Part shown: positions 8,901 to 17,593 of the stretch, piece by piece
Numbering within the stretch: the stretch's first letter is position 1
Layout of the letters: every line of letters begins with the position of its first letter
Assembly: GCA_963811605.1 (NCBI GenBank)
Contig: CAWESA010000024.1
Span: 310,001 to 374,000 of the forward strand
Length of the DNA: 64,000 nt
DNA from: CAVQLX01 sp963811605
GTDB taxonomy: Bacteria; Desulfobacterota; Binatia; DP-6
Reading direction: 5' to 3'
Notes under the pieces: generated by a model
Databases searched by the model: none
What the model was told of the DNA's origin: nothing
The model's input: the letters and a program-made list of their open reading frames with translations, nothing else
Translations under genes and position numbers: made by a program

Positions 8901-9689
8901 TCAACGCGACGTCGCGCACGGCGCGCGCGGTCCCGCGCCTTCGTGTGCATCGGCTTCCATCGCACGGCGGGCGCGCGTCAGATCGTCGGCCGTATCCACC
9001 TCGATGAGCGGCGCGGCGCCGGCCCACGCCACCACGCCGATCGCGATGCCGTGCTCGAGCGCACGCAGCTGCTCGAGCGACTCGCGCCGCTCGAGTGGCG
9101 ACGGCGACAGCGCGGCGAGGCGCAGGAGGACGTCACGGCGATAGGCGTACATGCCGACGTGGCGCCAGCCGACGGGCTCGCCCGCGCCGCGGATGCCGTC
9201 GCGGTCGAACGGGATCGCACCGCGCGAGAAGTAGAGCGCCCGTCCGTCCGCGCGGGTGACGACCTTGACCACGTGCGGCGATCGCCACTCCGCCTCATCG
9301 TGCAACGGCACCGCGACGGTGGCCATGGGCAGCGCAGGCTCCGCAGCCATGCGCGCCGCGAGCCCCTCGACCATCGCCGGATCGAGCAGGGGCAGATCAC
9401 CCTGCACGTTCAGCAGGACGTCGGCCTCGAGCCCGCGCGCGACCTCGGCGAGGCGGTCGGTGCCGCTCGGGTGGTCGGGGCTCGTCATCATGGTCTCGAC
9501 GCCCGCCGACGCGACGGCGTCGCGGATGCGCACGTCGTCGGTGGCGACGATCACCCGCGCGATGCCCCGCGCACGCCGCGCCCGGTCCGCCACGTGCCAG
9601 ACCATCGGCCGGCCCGCGATGTCGGCCAGCGCCTTTCCCGGCAGCCGGGTCGAGCGGTGGCGGGCGGGGATGACGACGACCGTCACCAT
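8901..9689 (-). CDS. kdsB: 3-deoxy-manno-octulosonate cytidylyltransferase (CMP-KDO synthetase)
   Basis: Activates KDO with CTP to CMP-KDO for lipid A glycosylation. The 262 residues show the nucleotidyltransferase signature IPARHRSTRLPGKAL, then GRPMVWHV, IVATDD, GTDRLAE, NVQGDLPLLDP and FSRGAIPFDR. ATG 9689 begins exactly at the first strand (MVTVVVIPAR); the frame could extend upstream to 9764 but adds no conserved sequence. About 265 bases separate it from pyrG, so it may have its own transcript. With kdsA and kdsD it gives three of the four KDO steps. Confidence 0.93.
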   Translation of the reverse strand: MVTVVVIPARHRSTRLPGKALADIAGRPMVWHVADRARRARGIARVIVATDDVRIRDAVASAGVETMMTSPDHPSGTDRLAEVARGLEADVLLNVQGDLPLLDPAMVEGLAARMAAEPALPMATVAVPLHDEAEWRSPHVVKVVTRADGRALYFSRGAIPFDRDGIRGAGEPVGWRHVGMYAYRRDVLLRLAALSPSPLERRESLEQLRALEHGIAIGVVAWAGAAPLIEVDTADDLTRARRAMEADAHEGAGPRAPCATSR

Positions 9690-9741
9690 GCGCGCCCCGT
9701 AGCGCACTCGGCCCGCCCCCGCCACCGCCGCATCCTGCGGC

Positions 9742-10728
9742 TCATCCCCACCAGGCCGCGGCACGCTCGAAGCACCAGAACGCGGCCAGCGTCCCCATGA
9801 CGTAGACGGGCGCGCGCCGCGACCAGACGGGCCGGCCGGGCCGGAGCGGCAGGAGGAGACGAGCCGCGATCAGCAGGACGGCGACGAACGCGATCTGGCC
9901 CGCCTCGATGCCGGCATTGAAGGCGAACAGGGCGACCGGGACCTCGCCGGCCGGCAGCCCGGCCTCGCGCAGCGCGCCGGCGAAGCCGAGCCCGTGCAGC
10001 AAGCCGAACACGAAGGCCATCGACCACGGGTGGCGGCGCATCACGGTCGAGCGGCGGTCGCCGTCGCGTGCCAGCTCGATCGCGAGCACCAGCACGCTGG
10101 CGGCGATCGCCAGCTCGACGGGGCGTACCGGCACGGCGGTGTAGCCGAGCACGGCGAGCGAGAGCGTGACGCTGTGTCCCGCCGTGAAGGCGCTCACGGT
10201 GCCGAGCACGCGCCGCGCCGTTCCCGCCAGGAGGACTAGGCCGATCACGAACAGGAGGTGATCCGGTCCGGTGAGGATGTGGACGATCCCGAGACGGAGA
10301 TAGCTCCGGCCGACGTCCCACGGTCGCGGGCGCTCCGGCACGATGAGCGACGCGGCCCCCGCCGACAGCACGCCCTGCACGACGCGTCCGTCGGCGAGGA
10401 CGACGCGCACCACCCCGGCGAGCGGGGCGGACAGGCCGTCGATGCCGACGCGCGAGCCGATCAGGGCGCCGCACTGCGCCGTCCAGCGCGTCACCAGGCC
10501 CGACCCCTCCTCGCGCGTGGTCGGGGGCTCGACGGTACGGCAGCCTGCGGGCAAGGCCGGCCCGAGGGCGGTCCCCCGGGGATGCAGCAGGGGCGTCTTC
10601 CAGGCGACCGCCACCCGGCCGCCGCCGAGATCGCGGAGCTCGAGCAGGACCGGCGCCAGCGGGTGGGCCGCGACGTCGCAGCGCAGTGCCATCAGCGCGA
10701 TCAGGCCGAGCACGGCGCGGAGCGACAT
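9742..10728 (-). CDS. HupE/UreJ-family membrane protein
   Basis: A 328-residue membrane protein with an N-terminal signal (MSLRAVLGLIALMALRCDVAAH) and an exported beta-rich domain to about residue 140. About six transmembrane helices follow, carrying the family signature GIVHILTGPDHLLFVIGLVL, then GHSVTLSLA and FGLLHGLGFAGAL. The His/Asp-rich helices resemble HupE/UreJ nickel or metal permeases, but the long exported N-terminal domain marks a separate subfamily whose substrate is unknown. It is divergent, across 69 bases, from the DUF3604 and parvulin genes. Confidence 0.85.
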   Translation of the reverse strand: MSLRAVLGLIALMALRCDVAAHPLAPVLLELRDLGGGRVAVAWKTPLLHPRGTALGPALPAGCRTVEPPTTREEGSGLVTRWTAQCGALIGSRVGIDGLSAPLAGVVRVVLADGRVVQGVLSAGAASLIVPERPRPWDVGRSYLRLGIVHILTGPDHLLFVIGLVLLAGTARRVLGTVSAFTAGHSVTLSLAVLGYTAVPVRPVELAIAASVLVLAIELARDGDRRSTVMRRHPWSMAFVFGLLHGLGFAGALREAGLPAGEVPVALFAFNAGIEAGQIAFVAVLLIAARLLLPLRPGRPVWSRRAPVYVMGTLAAFWCFERAAAWWG

Positions 10729-10797
10729 TGCCGGCAGTCTACGCCCGGGGGTCGGGAGGGCCAAAACGCTCGACAGCCGGGCCGCGGAACTCGTAGG

Positions 10798-13176
10798 GTG
10801 AGGGTCGTGAAGTCGTGCGGCGCGCTGCTCGCGATCGCGGCCCTGGCCGTCGCGGCGGCCGCCGCGCCCGTCCCCTGGCAGCGCACGGAGACGCGCGCGC
10901 CGTGCACCGCCTTCGACCCCCTGCGTATGCCGTTCTTCGGCGACCTGCACATCCACACGCGCTTCTCCGCCGACGCCTACATCTTCGGCACCCGCGTCGA
11001 CCCGCGCGGCGCGTACGACTACGCCCGCGGGCTGGCCGCGCTGACGCTCGCGGACGCGGACGAGGCACAGACGCGGCTCTCGCACCGCATCGACCGGCCA
11101 CTCGACTTCGCCGCCGTCACGGACCACGCGGAGTTCTACGGCGAGGTCGATCTCTGCTCCACGCCCGGCTCGTCCGTCTACGACGAGAACCTCTGCCGGC
11201 AGCTGCGCCAGGCGGAGCCGGACCTGTCGAACCGCTTCCCCGTGACGGTGAACTGGCTCTTCCCGGCGGGCATCGCCGAGCCACCGCCCTCGCTGCCGTT
11301 CTGCTTCCTGCCCGGCGTGGACTGCGACGCCGCCGCGGTGTCGGTGTGGCACGAGATCCAGGCCGCCGCGGAGGGCGCGTACGACCGCACGGAGGCGTGC
11401 GCCTTCACGACCTTCATCGGCTACGAGCACACCACGAGCCCGCTCGGACGCCACATGCACCGCAACATCATCTTCCGCAACGAGCACGTGCCGCCGTTCG
11501 CGGCGAGCCATCTGGAGACGTGGCGCGACGGCCTGCCGCAGGGCATCTGGTCGGCGGTCGAGACCCAGTGCCTGCACGCCGGCATCGGCTGCGACGCGCT
11601 CATCATCCCCCACAACTCGAACCTGAGTGGCGGGATGCAGTTCCAGGACCCCGCGGACGCCGCCGAGGCGCAGCGCCGCCAGGACCTCGAGCCGCTCGTC
11701 GAGCTGCACCAGCTGAAGGGCAACTCGGAGTGCCGCTTCGACCGCCTCGCGGGTCTGGGCGCGGGGACGGCGGACGAGCTGTGCACGTTCGAGCAGCTGC
11801 CGGCCGCCCATGAGGGACCCGACGAGGGGCCCCCGCCGATCGAGCGCTACCCGCTGCGCAACCTGGTGCGCAATGCCTTGAAGGATGGCCTGGCGCTCGA
11901 GCAACGGCTCGGCGCCAATCCCTTCCGGTTCGGGTTCGTCGGCAGCACCGACAACCACAACGGTCTCGGCGGCGGCGTCGACGAGTCGACGTGGGACGGC
12001 AGCGGGGGCAACAACGACCCGACGCCGGCACGGCAGATCGCGCAATCGTTCCGCAACAACCCGGGCGGTCTCGCAGTGGCCTGGGCCGAGGAAAACTCGC
12101 GCGATGCCCTCTTCGACGCCCTCCGCCGGCGCGAGACGTACGCCACCAGCGGCACGCGGCCGGTGGTCCGCTTCTTCGGCGGGGACCTGACCGACGTGCG
12201 CTGCGGCCACGACGACTTCGTCTCCACCGCCTACGCCAGCGGCACGCCCATGGGCGGCGAGCTCGGCGCCGTGGCGGGCGCGGCGAGTCCGCGCTTCGCG
12301 GTGTGGGCGATGAAGGACGCCGGCACGGCCGAGCGGCCCGGCGTCGATCTCCAGCGCGTGCAGATCGTCAAGGGCTGGGTCGACGCGACCGGGACGACGC
12401 ACGAGCGCGTGTTCGACGTCGCGGGCGACGCGGCCGGCAACGCCGGCGTCGATCCCGCCACCTGTGCGCCCGTCGGCGCGGGCCACGCCGAGCTCTGCAC
12501 GGTGTGGCGCGATCCCGGCTTCGTCCGCGGCGAGCGTGCCTTCTACTATGCGCGCATCCTCGAGAACCCGACCTGCCGCTGGACCACGCTCGTGTGCAAG
12601 GCAGCCGGCGTCGACCCACTGTCGCCCGACTGCGCCACCCAGGCCGCCTCGGCGTCGGACGACTTCGCCGATTGCTGTCGCGGAACGACCAACGACCCGA
12701 CGGCGGAGCCGCTCATCCAGGAACGCGCCTGGACGTCGCCCATCTGGTACAAGCCCGAAGCCATCGCCCGGATGACGGGACGCGTCGGGTTCGGCAGGCG
12801 CCCCGCGACCGATCGTCTCGTGCTCCACGTCTCGTTCGGCGCGGCCGGCCCGGTCGACCTCGGCCGCGAGGACCTGACCGTGCGGCTGGCCGACGACGAC
12901 GAGCTGCTCGCGTTCACCGTCCCGCGCGATCCGCGCGCCCGGAGGACGCGGCGCTTGCGGCTGGCCGGCGTCGGCCGGGTCACGATCGCCGTGCGGCGCG
13001 ACGGCACCGTGCGACTCGCGGTCCGTACGAGTCGCCGCGATCTGTCCGCCGCCGATCGGGCCGATCACATGGTGACCCTCTCGCTGGCGTCCGGGACCTA
13101 CCGCGCGGCCACCACACGGCGCTGGGTCATGCGCGGCAGCCGGCTGGTCACGCCCGCACCGCGACGCGCGCGATGA
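10798..13176 (+). CDS. DUF3604 protein (PHP-superfamily metal-dependent hydrolase-like), exported
   Basis: A 792-residue DUF3604 protein. The N-terminus (SCGALLAIAALAVAAAAAP) is a signal peptide. PHP-like metal ligands are visible: GDLHIHTRFSADA, AVTDHAEFYGE, IIPHNSNLSGG and GSTDNHNGLGGG. DUF3604 proteins are related to PHP phosphoesterases, but their substrate is unknown. Paired cysteines (CSTPGSSVYDENLC, CFLPGVDC, CAPVGAGHAELC) fit disulphides outside the cytoplasm. Start chosen at GTG 10798 with GGAA 8 bases upstream; GTG 10807 is possible. Its stop overlaps the parvulin start (ATGA). Confidence 0.85.
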   Translation: MRVVKSCGALLAIAALAVAAAAAPVPWQRTETRAPCTAFDPLRMPFFGDLHIHTRFSADAYIFGTRVDPRGAYDYARGLAALTLADADEAQTRLSHRIDRPLDFAAVTDHAEFYGEVDLCSTPGSSVYDENLCRQLRQAEPDLSNRFPVTVNWLFPAGIAEPPPSLPFCFLPGVDCDAAAVSVWHEIQAAAEGAYDRTEACAFTTFIGYEHTTSPLGRHMHRNIIFRNEHVPPFAASHLETWRDGLPQGIWSAVETQCLHAGIGCDALIIPHNSNLSGGMQFQDPADAAEAQRRQDLEPLVELHQLKGNSECRFDRLAGLGAGTADELCTFEQLPAAHEGPDEGPPPIERYPLRNLVRNALKDGLALEQRLGANPFRFGFVGSTDNHNGLGGGVDESTWDGSGGNNDPTPARQIAQSFRNNPGGLAVAWAEENSRDALFDALRRRETYATSGTRPVVRFFGGDLTDVRCGHDDFVSTAYASGTPMGGELGAVAGAASPRFAVWAMKDAGTAERPGVDLQRVQIVKGWVDATGTTHERVFDVAGDAAGNAGVDPATCAPVGAGHAELCTVWRDPGFVRGERAFYYARILENPTCRWTTLVCKAAGVDPLSPDCATQAASASDDFADCCRGTTNDPTAEPLIQERAWTSPIWYKPEAIARMTGRVGFGRRPATDRLVLHVSFGAAGPVDLGREDLTVRLADDDELLAFTVPRDPRARRTRRLRLAGVGRVTIAVRRDGTVRLAVRTSRRDLSAADRADHMVTLSLASGTYRAATTRRWVMRGSRLVTPAPRRAR

Positions 13177-14123
13177 GACGCGCGCTGCACGCCCCGGCTC
13201 TCCACTTCCTCGCCGCCGGGGGCCTGCTGTTCGCGCTTCGCATCTGGTGGCTGCCGTCGACGACCGAGCCCGATCGGCCGCGCATCGTGCTGACGGGGGC
13301 GGACGTCGAGCGCCTGCGCGCGGCGTGGACGGCGCAGCATGGCGCACCGCCGGACGGCGCCGGGATCCGGGCCCTGCTCGATGATGCGGTCGACGAGGAG
13401 ATCCTCTACCGCGAAGCGATCGCCGCCGGGCTCGACCGGCGGGATCCACTCGTCCAGACTCGCCTGGTCAAGCTTGCCAGCTTCCTCGGCGACGCCTCCG
13501 AGGGCGACGGCGCGGCGGGCACGCTGGCACCGGACCGGCTGGACCTGGCGGCGCACGACATCGTCGTCCGGCGTCACCTGATCCAGGTGATGCGGCTCGC
13601 GCTCGCGCACGTCGGCCCGGACGACATGCCGTCCGACGCGGATCTGCGCGCCTATCTCGACGGGCACGAAGACCGCTTCCGCCAGGGCCCGCTGGTGCGC
13701 CTGACCCACGTCTTCCTCGCCCGCGATCGGCACGGCAGTGCGCTCGCGCACGACGCGACGCGGCTCCTCGACGAGCTGCGCCGCGACGACGCCTCTCCCG
13801 ACACGGCACCCTCCCGCGGCGAACCGTTCCTGCGTGGCGCTCATCCGCCGGCCGCGTCACCGGCCGCGCTGGACCGCCTGTTCGGACCGGGCTTCGCGGC
13901 CGCGATCGACCGGGCCCCGGTCGGTCGGTGGATCGGTCCGGTGGCCGGAAGCTACGGCCTGCATCTGGTGTGGATCCACGAGCGCACGCCGGCCCGCATG
14001 CCGTCGCCGGACGCGGTACGGGCGCAGCTGACGCACGGCTTCCTCGAGGCCGCCGGCCGGGAGCGGCTGCGGGCGGCGCTCGCGCGCCTGCGCGTGCGCT
14101 ACCAGATCAGCATCGGGCCCTGA
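13173..14123 (+). CDS. Parvulin-type peptidyl-prolyl cis-trans isomerase, membrane-anchored
   Basis: A 316-residue protein with an N-terminal anchor (ALHFLAAGGLLFALRIWWL), a SurA/PpiD-like helical region (about 40-165) and a PpiC-type domain at about 170-290. In that domain RLTHVFLARD opens and VGRWIGPVAGSYGLHLVWI closes the fold. It probably assists folding in the periplasm. ATG 13173 overlaps the DUF3604 stop by 4 bases, so the two are co-translated; the parvulin may help fold the exported DUF3604 protein or the HupE-like partner (inference from context only). Confidence 0.83.
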   Translation: MRRALHAPALHFLAAGGLLFALRIWWLPSTTEPDRPRIVLTGADVERLRAAWTAQHGAPPDGAGIRALLDDAVDEEILYREAIAAGLDRRDPLVQTRLVKLASFLGDASEGDGAAGTLAPDRLDLAAHDIVVRRHLIQVMRLALAHVGPDDMPSDADLRAYLDGHEDRFRQGPLVRLTHVFLARDRHGSALAHDATRLLDELRRDDASPDTAPSRGEPFLRGAHPPAASPAALDRLFGPGFAAAIDRAPVGRWIGPVAGSYGLHLVWIHERTPARMPSPDAVRAQLTHGFLEAAGRERLRAALARLRVRYQISIGP

Positions 14124-14146
14124 GGCGGCCGCGGTCGCGCGACGGC

Positions 14147-15454
14147 TCAGCCCTGGGGGCGTCCGCGCCGCCGGTGGCGCTGCCGGGCGTGCGCGGCGCC
14201 GGCCGGGCGCCCGGCCGGGGGTGGCCGGTCGCGATGCGGCTCGCGCTGGCGCGCCCGCGCATCGACCCGGCGAGCACGGCTGGAGGCGAGACGCTCCCGC
14301 AGCGGGATCTCGAGACGTTCCGTCGCGGTGCGCTCGTAGTCGAACCCGGGCAGGGTGACGCGCGGCAAGCGCTTGCCGATCGCGCGCTCGATGGCCCGCA
14401 GCTCGCCTTCCTCCTCGGGGGCCACGAACGTGAAGGCTTCCCCGGTGGCTTCCGCGCGGCCGGTCCGGCCGACGCGGTGGATGTAGTCGTCGGGCGCGCC
14501 GGGCACGTCGAAGTTGATCACGTGGCTGAGCGCCTCGACGTCGATGCCGCGCGCGGCGATGTCGGTCGCGACCAGGATGCGGAAGGTCCCGGCCTTGAAG
14601 CCCGCGAGCGCCGCCGTGCGCTGCGCCTGGGTGCGGTTGCCGTGAATGCGCGCGCACGAGACGTGGCGCGTTTCGAGGAACTGGGCCACCCGGTTGGCGC
14701 GGTGCTTGGTGCGCGTGAAGACCAGCACGCTCTTCACGTCGCCCCGCTTGAGCAGCTCGAACAGCAGCGTGCTCTTCAACGCCTGCGGCACCGGATAAAC
14801 CGCCTGCGTGATCCCGACCGCCGGCGCCGCCTTGCGCTCGAGGTTCACCGTCGCCGGGTTGCGCAACATCTCGCGCGAGAGCTGCACGATCGGCGGCGGC
14901 ATCGTCGCCGAGAAGAACAGCGTCTGCCGACGCGGCGGCAGATGGCGCAGGACGCGCCGGATGTCAGGGAGGAAGCCCATGTCGAGCATGCGGTCGGCTT
15001 CGTCCAGCACCAGCACCTCGAGGCCGGCGAGGCGCGCGTACGGATGCCGGAAGTGGTCGAGCAGCCGGCCGGGTGTCGCGACGATCACGTCCACCCCGCT
15101 CCGGAACGCATGCTCCTGCGGCCCCATGCCGACGCCGCCAAAGACCGCGGCACCCGACAGCGGGGTGTGCACGGCGAGCTCGTCGAAGTGAACCCCGATC
15201 TGCGCCGCCAGCTCGCGCGTCGGAGTCAGGACGAGCGCGCGCGTCGCGCCGCGCCGCTTGCCGAGCAGGCGCTGCATGATCGGCAGGAGGAAGGCTGCGG
15301 TCTTGCCGCTGCCGGTCATGGCGCACGCCAGCACGTCGTGACCCGCGAGCGCCGGGGGAATGGCGTCCTGCTGGACGGGCGTCGGACGGGTGAATCCCAT
15401 CTCGCGCACGGCACGCAGCAACACCGCATCGAGTCCGAGACCGCTGAACGGCAT
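14147..15454 (-). CDS. DEAD-box ATP-dependent RNA helicase
   Basis: A 435-residue SF2 helicase. In order: Q motif (GFTRPTPVQQDAIP), motif I (AMTGSGKTAAF), Ia (PTRELAAQ), Ib (TPGRLLDH), II (DEAD, in LVLDEADRMLD), III (FFSATMP), IV (VLVFTRTKHRANR), V (ATDIAARGIDVEAL) and VI (HRVGRTGR). The C-terminal 60 residues are a strongly basic Arg/Pro-rich tail, the RNA-binding extension of RhlE-like helicases. ATG 15454 sits directly before the Q-motif region. Likely in ribosome assembly or mRNA turnover. Convergent with the parvulin gene, with only 23 bases between. Confidence 0.92.
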   Translation of the reverse strand: MPFSGLGLDAVLLRAVREMGFTRPTPVQQDAIPPALAGHDVLACAMTGSGKTAAFLLPIMQRLLGKRRGATRALVLTPTRELAAQIGVHFDELAVHTPLSGAAVFGGVGMGPQEHAFRSGVDVIVATPGRLLDHFRHPYARLAGLEVLVLDEADRMLDMGFLPDIRRVLRHLPPRRQTLFFSATMPPPIVQLSREMLRNPATVNLERKAAPAVGITQAVYPVPQALKSTLLFELLKRGDVKSVLVFTRTKHRANRVAQFLETRHVSCARIHGNRTQAQRTAALAGFKAGTFRILVATDIAARGIDVEALSHVINFDVPGAPDDYIHRVGRTGRAEATGEAFTFVAPEEEGELRAIERAIGKRLPRVTLPGFDYERTATERLEIPLRERLASSRARRVDARARQREPHRDRPPPAGRPAGAAHARQRHRRRGRPQG

Positions 15455-15536
15455 GAGCGCCCGGGCCTTAGCACGCGAGTCGGCACATGGGCGAGGGGCT
15501 TGTCTTCGCCCCCGGGCGTGCGCAGGGTGGAGGACC

Positions 15537-16385
15537 ATGCCTGAGAGCGAGTGGGTCGTCGACGTCGGCGACAGCGATTTCGAGACGGCGGTGCTCGAGC
15601 GATCCGCGACCACGCCGGTGGTGGTGGACTTCTGGGCGCCGTGGTGCGGGCCCTGCCGGGCCATCGGGCCGCTGCTCGAACGCCTCGCCGACGAGCATCG
15701 GGGGGCCTTCATCCTGGCCAAGGTGAACGTGGACGAAGCGCCGGCGGTGGCGCAGGCGTTCGGCATCCAGAGCATCCCGGCCGTGAAGGCGTTCCGCGAC
15801 GGCATGCTGGCGGGCGAGTTCGTCGGCGCGCAGCCGGAGAGCACCGTGCGCCAGCTGCTCGCCCTGGTGCTGCCGACCGCAGCCGATACCCTGGTATCCG
15901 CGGCGGCCGGCCTGCCGCCTGCCGATGCAGAGGCGAAGCTCCGCGAGGCGCTGGCGCTGGAGCCGCGCCACGCGGGCGCGCTGCTCGGTCTCGCCCGCCT
16001 CCTCGCCGCACGCAAGGAGACGACGGAAGCGCTGCGCCTGCTCGAGCTCGTCTCGCCGCCCTCGCCCCTGCTGGCGGATGCGGAGCGCCTGGCGGCCGAG
16101 CTGCGCACCCGCGGCGACGGTGCGGGCGACGAGGCGGCGCTGCGCGCGCGCGTGGCGGCCGACCCGGACGACCTGCAGGCGCGGCTCGATCTCGGACGCG
16201 CGCTCGCCGCGCTCGGGCGGCACGAGGACGCGCTCGCCGAGCTGCTCGACCTCGTCAAACGCGACCGCCAGTTCGGTGACGACGGCGCCCGCAAGGCGAT
16301 GGTCGACCTGTTCGCCGTGCTCGGGTCCGATCATCCGCTGACCGATCGATTCCGCGGCGAGCTGGCCAAGGCCCTGTTCCGCTGA
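15537..16385 (+). CDS. cnoX: CnoX-like thioredoxin with C-terminal TPR region
   Basis: A 282-residue protein: a thioredoxin domain at 1-110 with a canonical WCGPC (36-40), then a TPR-like helical domain with YbbN/CnoX features (AEAKLREALALEPRHAGAL; ARLDLGRALAALGRHEDALA; DRQFGDDGARKAMVDLFAVL). CnoX is a chaperedoxin that protects proteins from oxidation and hands them to GroEL. Here the active-site cysteines are present, as in some proteobacterial CnoX and unlike E. coli YbbN. ATG 15537 has a good GGTGGAGGA ribosome binding site. Divergent from the helicase. Confidence 0.88.
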   Translation: MPESEWVVDVGDSDFETAVLERSATTPVVVDFWAPWCGPCRAIGPLLERLADEHRGAFILAKVNVDEAPAVAQAFGIQSIPAVKAFRDGMLAGEFVGAQPESTVRQLLALVLPTAADTLVSAAAGLPPADAEAKLREALALEPRHAGALLGLARLLAARKETTEALRLLELVSPPSPLLADAERLAAELRTRGDGAGDEAALRARVAADPDDLQARLDLGRALAALGRHEDALAELLDLVKRDRQFGDDGARKAMVDLFAVLGSDHPLTDRFRGELAKALFR

Positions 16386-16436
16386 TCGAGGCGTCTTGCT
16401 GGCCCGCCGGCGTCAGGTCGGGTAGCGTCCCGGCGC

Positions 16437-17537
16437 ATGAGAGCGGCCCTTCTCGAAGCGCCGGGCGCCCCCCTGCGCGTCTGCGACGACGTGACCATCG
16501 CCGATCCACGGCCCGGCGAGGTCCGCGTGCACATCCGGCACTGCGGCGTCTGCCATTCCGACCTGAGCATCGCCGACGGCGTCTTTCCCGCTCCGACCCC
16601 GGTCGTGCTGGGTCACGAGGCGGCGGGGGTCGTCGATGCGGTCGGCGCCGACGTCGTAGGGCTGGCGGCCGGGGATCACGTCGTCCTCACCCCCGTGCCG
16701 CCGTGCGGCACCTGCTACTGGTGCGTGCGCGGCGAGCCCGGCGTGTGCGTGAACGCGAGCATGATCACGACCAACACCTTCCGCGACGGCTCCACCGGCC
16801 TCACGCGCCGCGGCGAGGTCGTGTTCCGCGGCGTCGGTCTGGGCGCCTTCGCGGAGTACGTGGTCGCGCCGGCAGCGGGCGCCGTCAAGATCCCGACCGA
16901 CGTGCCGCTCGACGTCGCGTGCGTGATCGGCTGCGCCGTGCAGACGGGCGTCGGCGCCGTCCTCAACACGGCGCGCGTCGAGGCGGGGGCCTCCGTGCTG
17001 GTGATGGGGCTCGGCGGCATCGGGCTGTCCATCGTCCAGGGCGCGCGCCTCGCGGGCGCCGCGCCCATCATCGTCGCCGATCCGGTCGCGGCCCGGCGCG
17101 ACGCGGCGCGCCGGCTCGGCGCGACCGACGTGCTCGACCCGACGACGCACGACGTCGTGCAGGAGGCGTTCGCGCGCACCGCCGTCGGCGTGGACTACGC
17201 GTTCGACGCCGTCGGCCGCGCCAGCCTGGTCCAGGCCGGCCTGGCCGCGACCCGCAACGGCGGCGTCACCGTGGCCGTCGGCGCGGCGCCGATGGACGAC
17301 GCGATCACGATCGCGCCCGCAGCGCTCTTCACCATCAGCGAGAAGAAGCTCATGGGCTGCACGCTCGGCAGCTGCCATGCCATGCGCGACATCCCCCGCC
17401 TGCTCGCGCTGTGGCAGGCCGGGCGCCTCGACCTCGAGGCGCTGGTCACGGCGCGCCGGCCGCTCTCCGAGATCAACCAGGCGATGAACGACCTGCGGGC
17501 GGGCCGGGGCATCCGCACCACCCTGACCATCGGGTGA
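16437..17537 (+). CDS. Zinc-dependent alcohol dehydrogenase (MDR, class III-like)
   Basis: A 366-residue enzyme with complete zinc sites: catalytic Cys in CGVCHSDLS, GHEAAG, and structural cysteines in CGTCYWCVRGEPGVC. The nucleotide site is normal (VLVMGLGGIGLSIVQGARLA, VADPVAARRDAARRLGA). The C-terminal EKKLMGCTLGS resembles the class III (formaldehyde/S-hydroxymethylglutathione) and related MDR dehydrogenases, but the substrate is not set by these motifs. It follows cnoX by 51 bases and precedes an acyl-CoA dehydrogenase. Confidence 0.88.
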   Translation: MRAALLEAPGAPLRVCDDVTIADPRPGEVRVHIRHCGVCHSDLSIADGVFPAPTPVVLGHEAAGVVDAVGADVVGLAAGDHVVLTPVPPCGTCYWCVRGEPGVCVNASMITTNTFRDGSTGLTRRGEVVFRGVGLGAFAEYVVAPAAGAVKIPTDVPLDVACVIGCAVQTGVGAVLNTARVEAGASVLVMGLGGIGLSIVQGARLAGAAPIIVADPVAARRDAARRLGATDVLDPTTHDVVQEAFARTAVGVDYAFDAVGRASLVQAGLAATRNGGVTVAVGAAPMDDAITIAPAALFTISEKKLMGCTLGSCHAMRDIPRLLALWQAGRLDLEALVTARRPLSEINQAMNDLRAGRGIRTTLTIG

Positions 17538-17593
17538 CCGCCCCCGCCCGCGAGTAGCCACGGCACCGGCGGGCGTGCTACCCGTCGGCGGCG

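Noticed and set aside
9742..13449. 1235-residue minus-strand frame
   Set aside because: Only the part from 10728 down is the HupE-like gene; the rest is antisense to DUF3604 and adds no conserved N-terminus.
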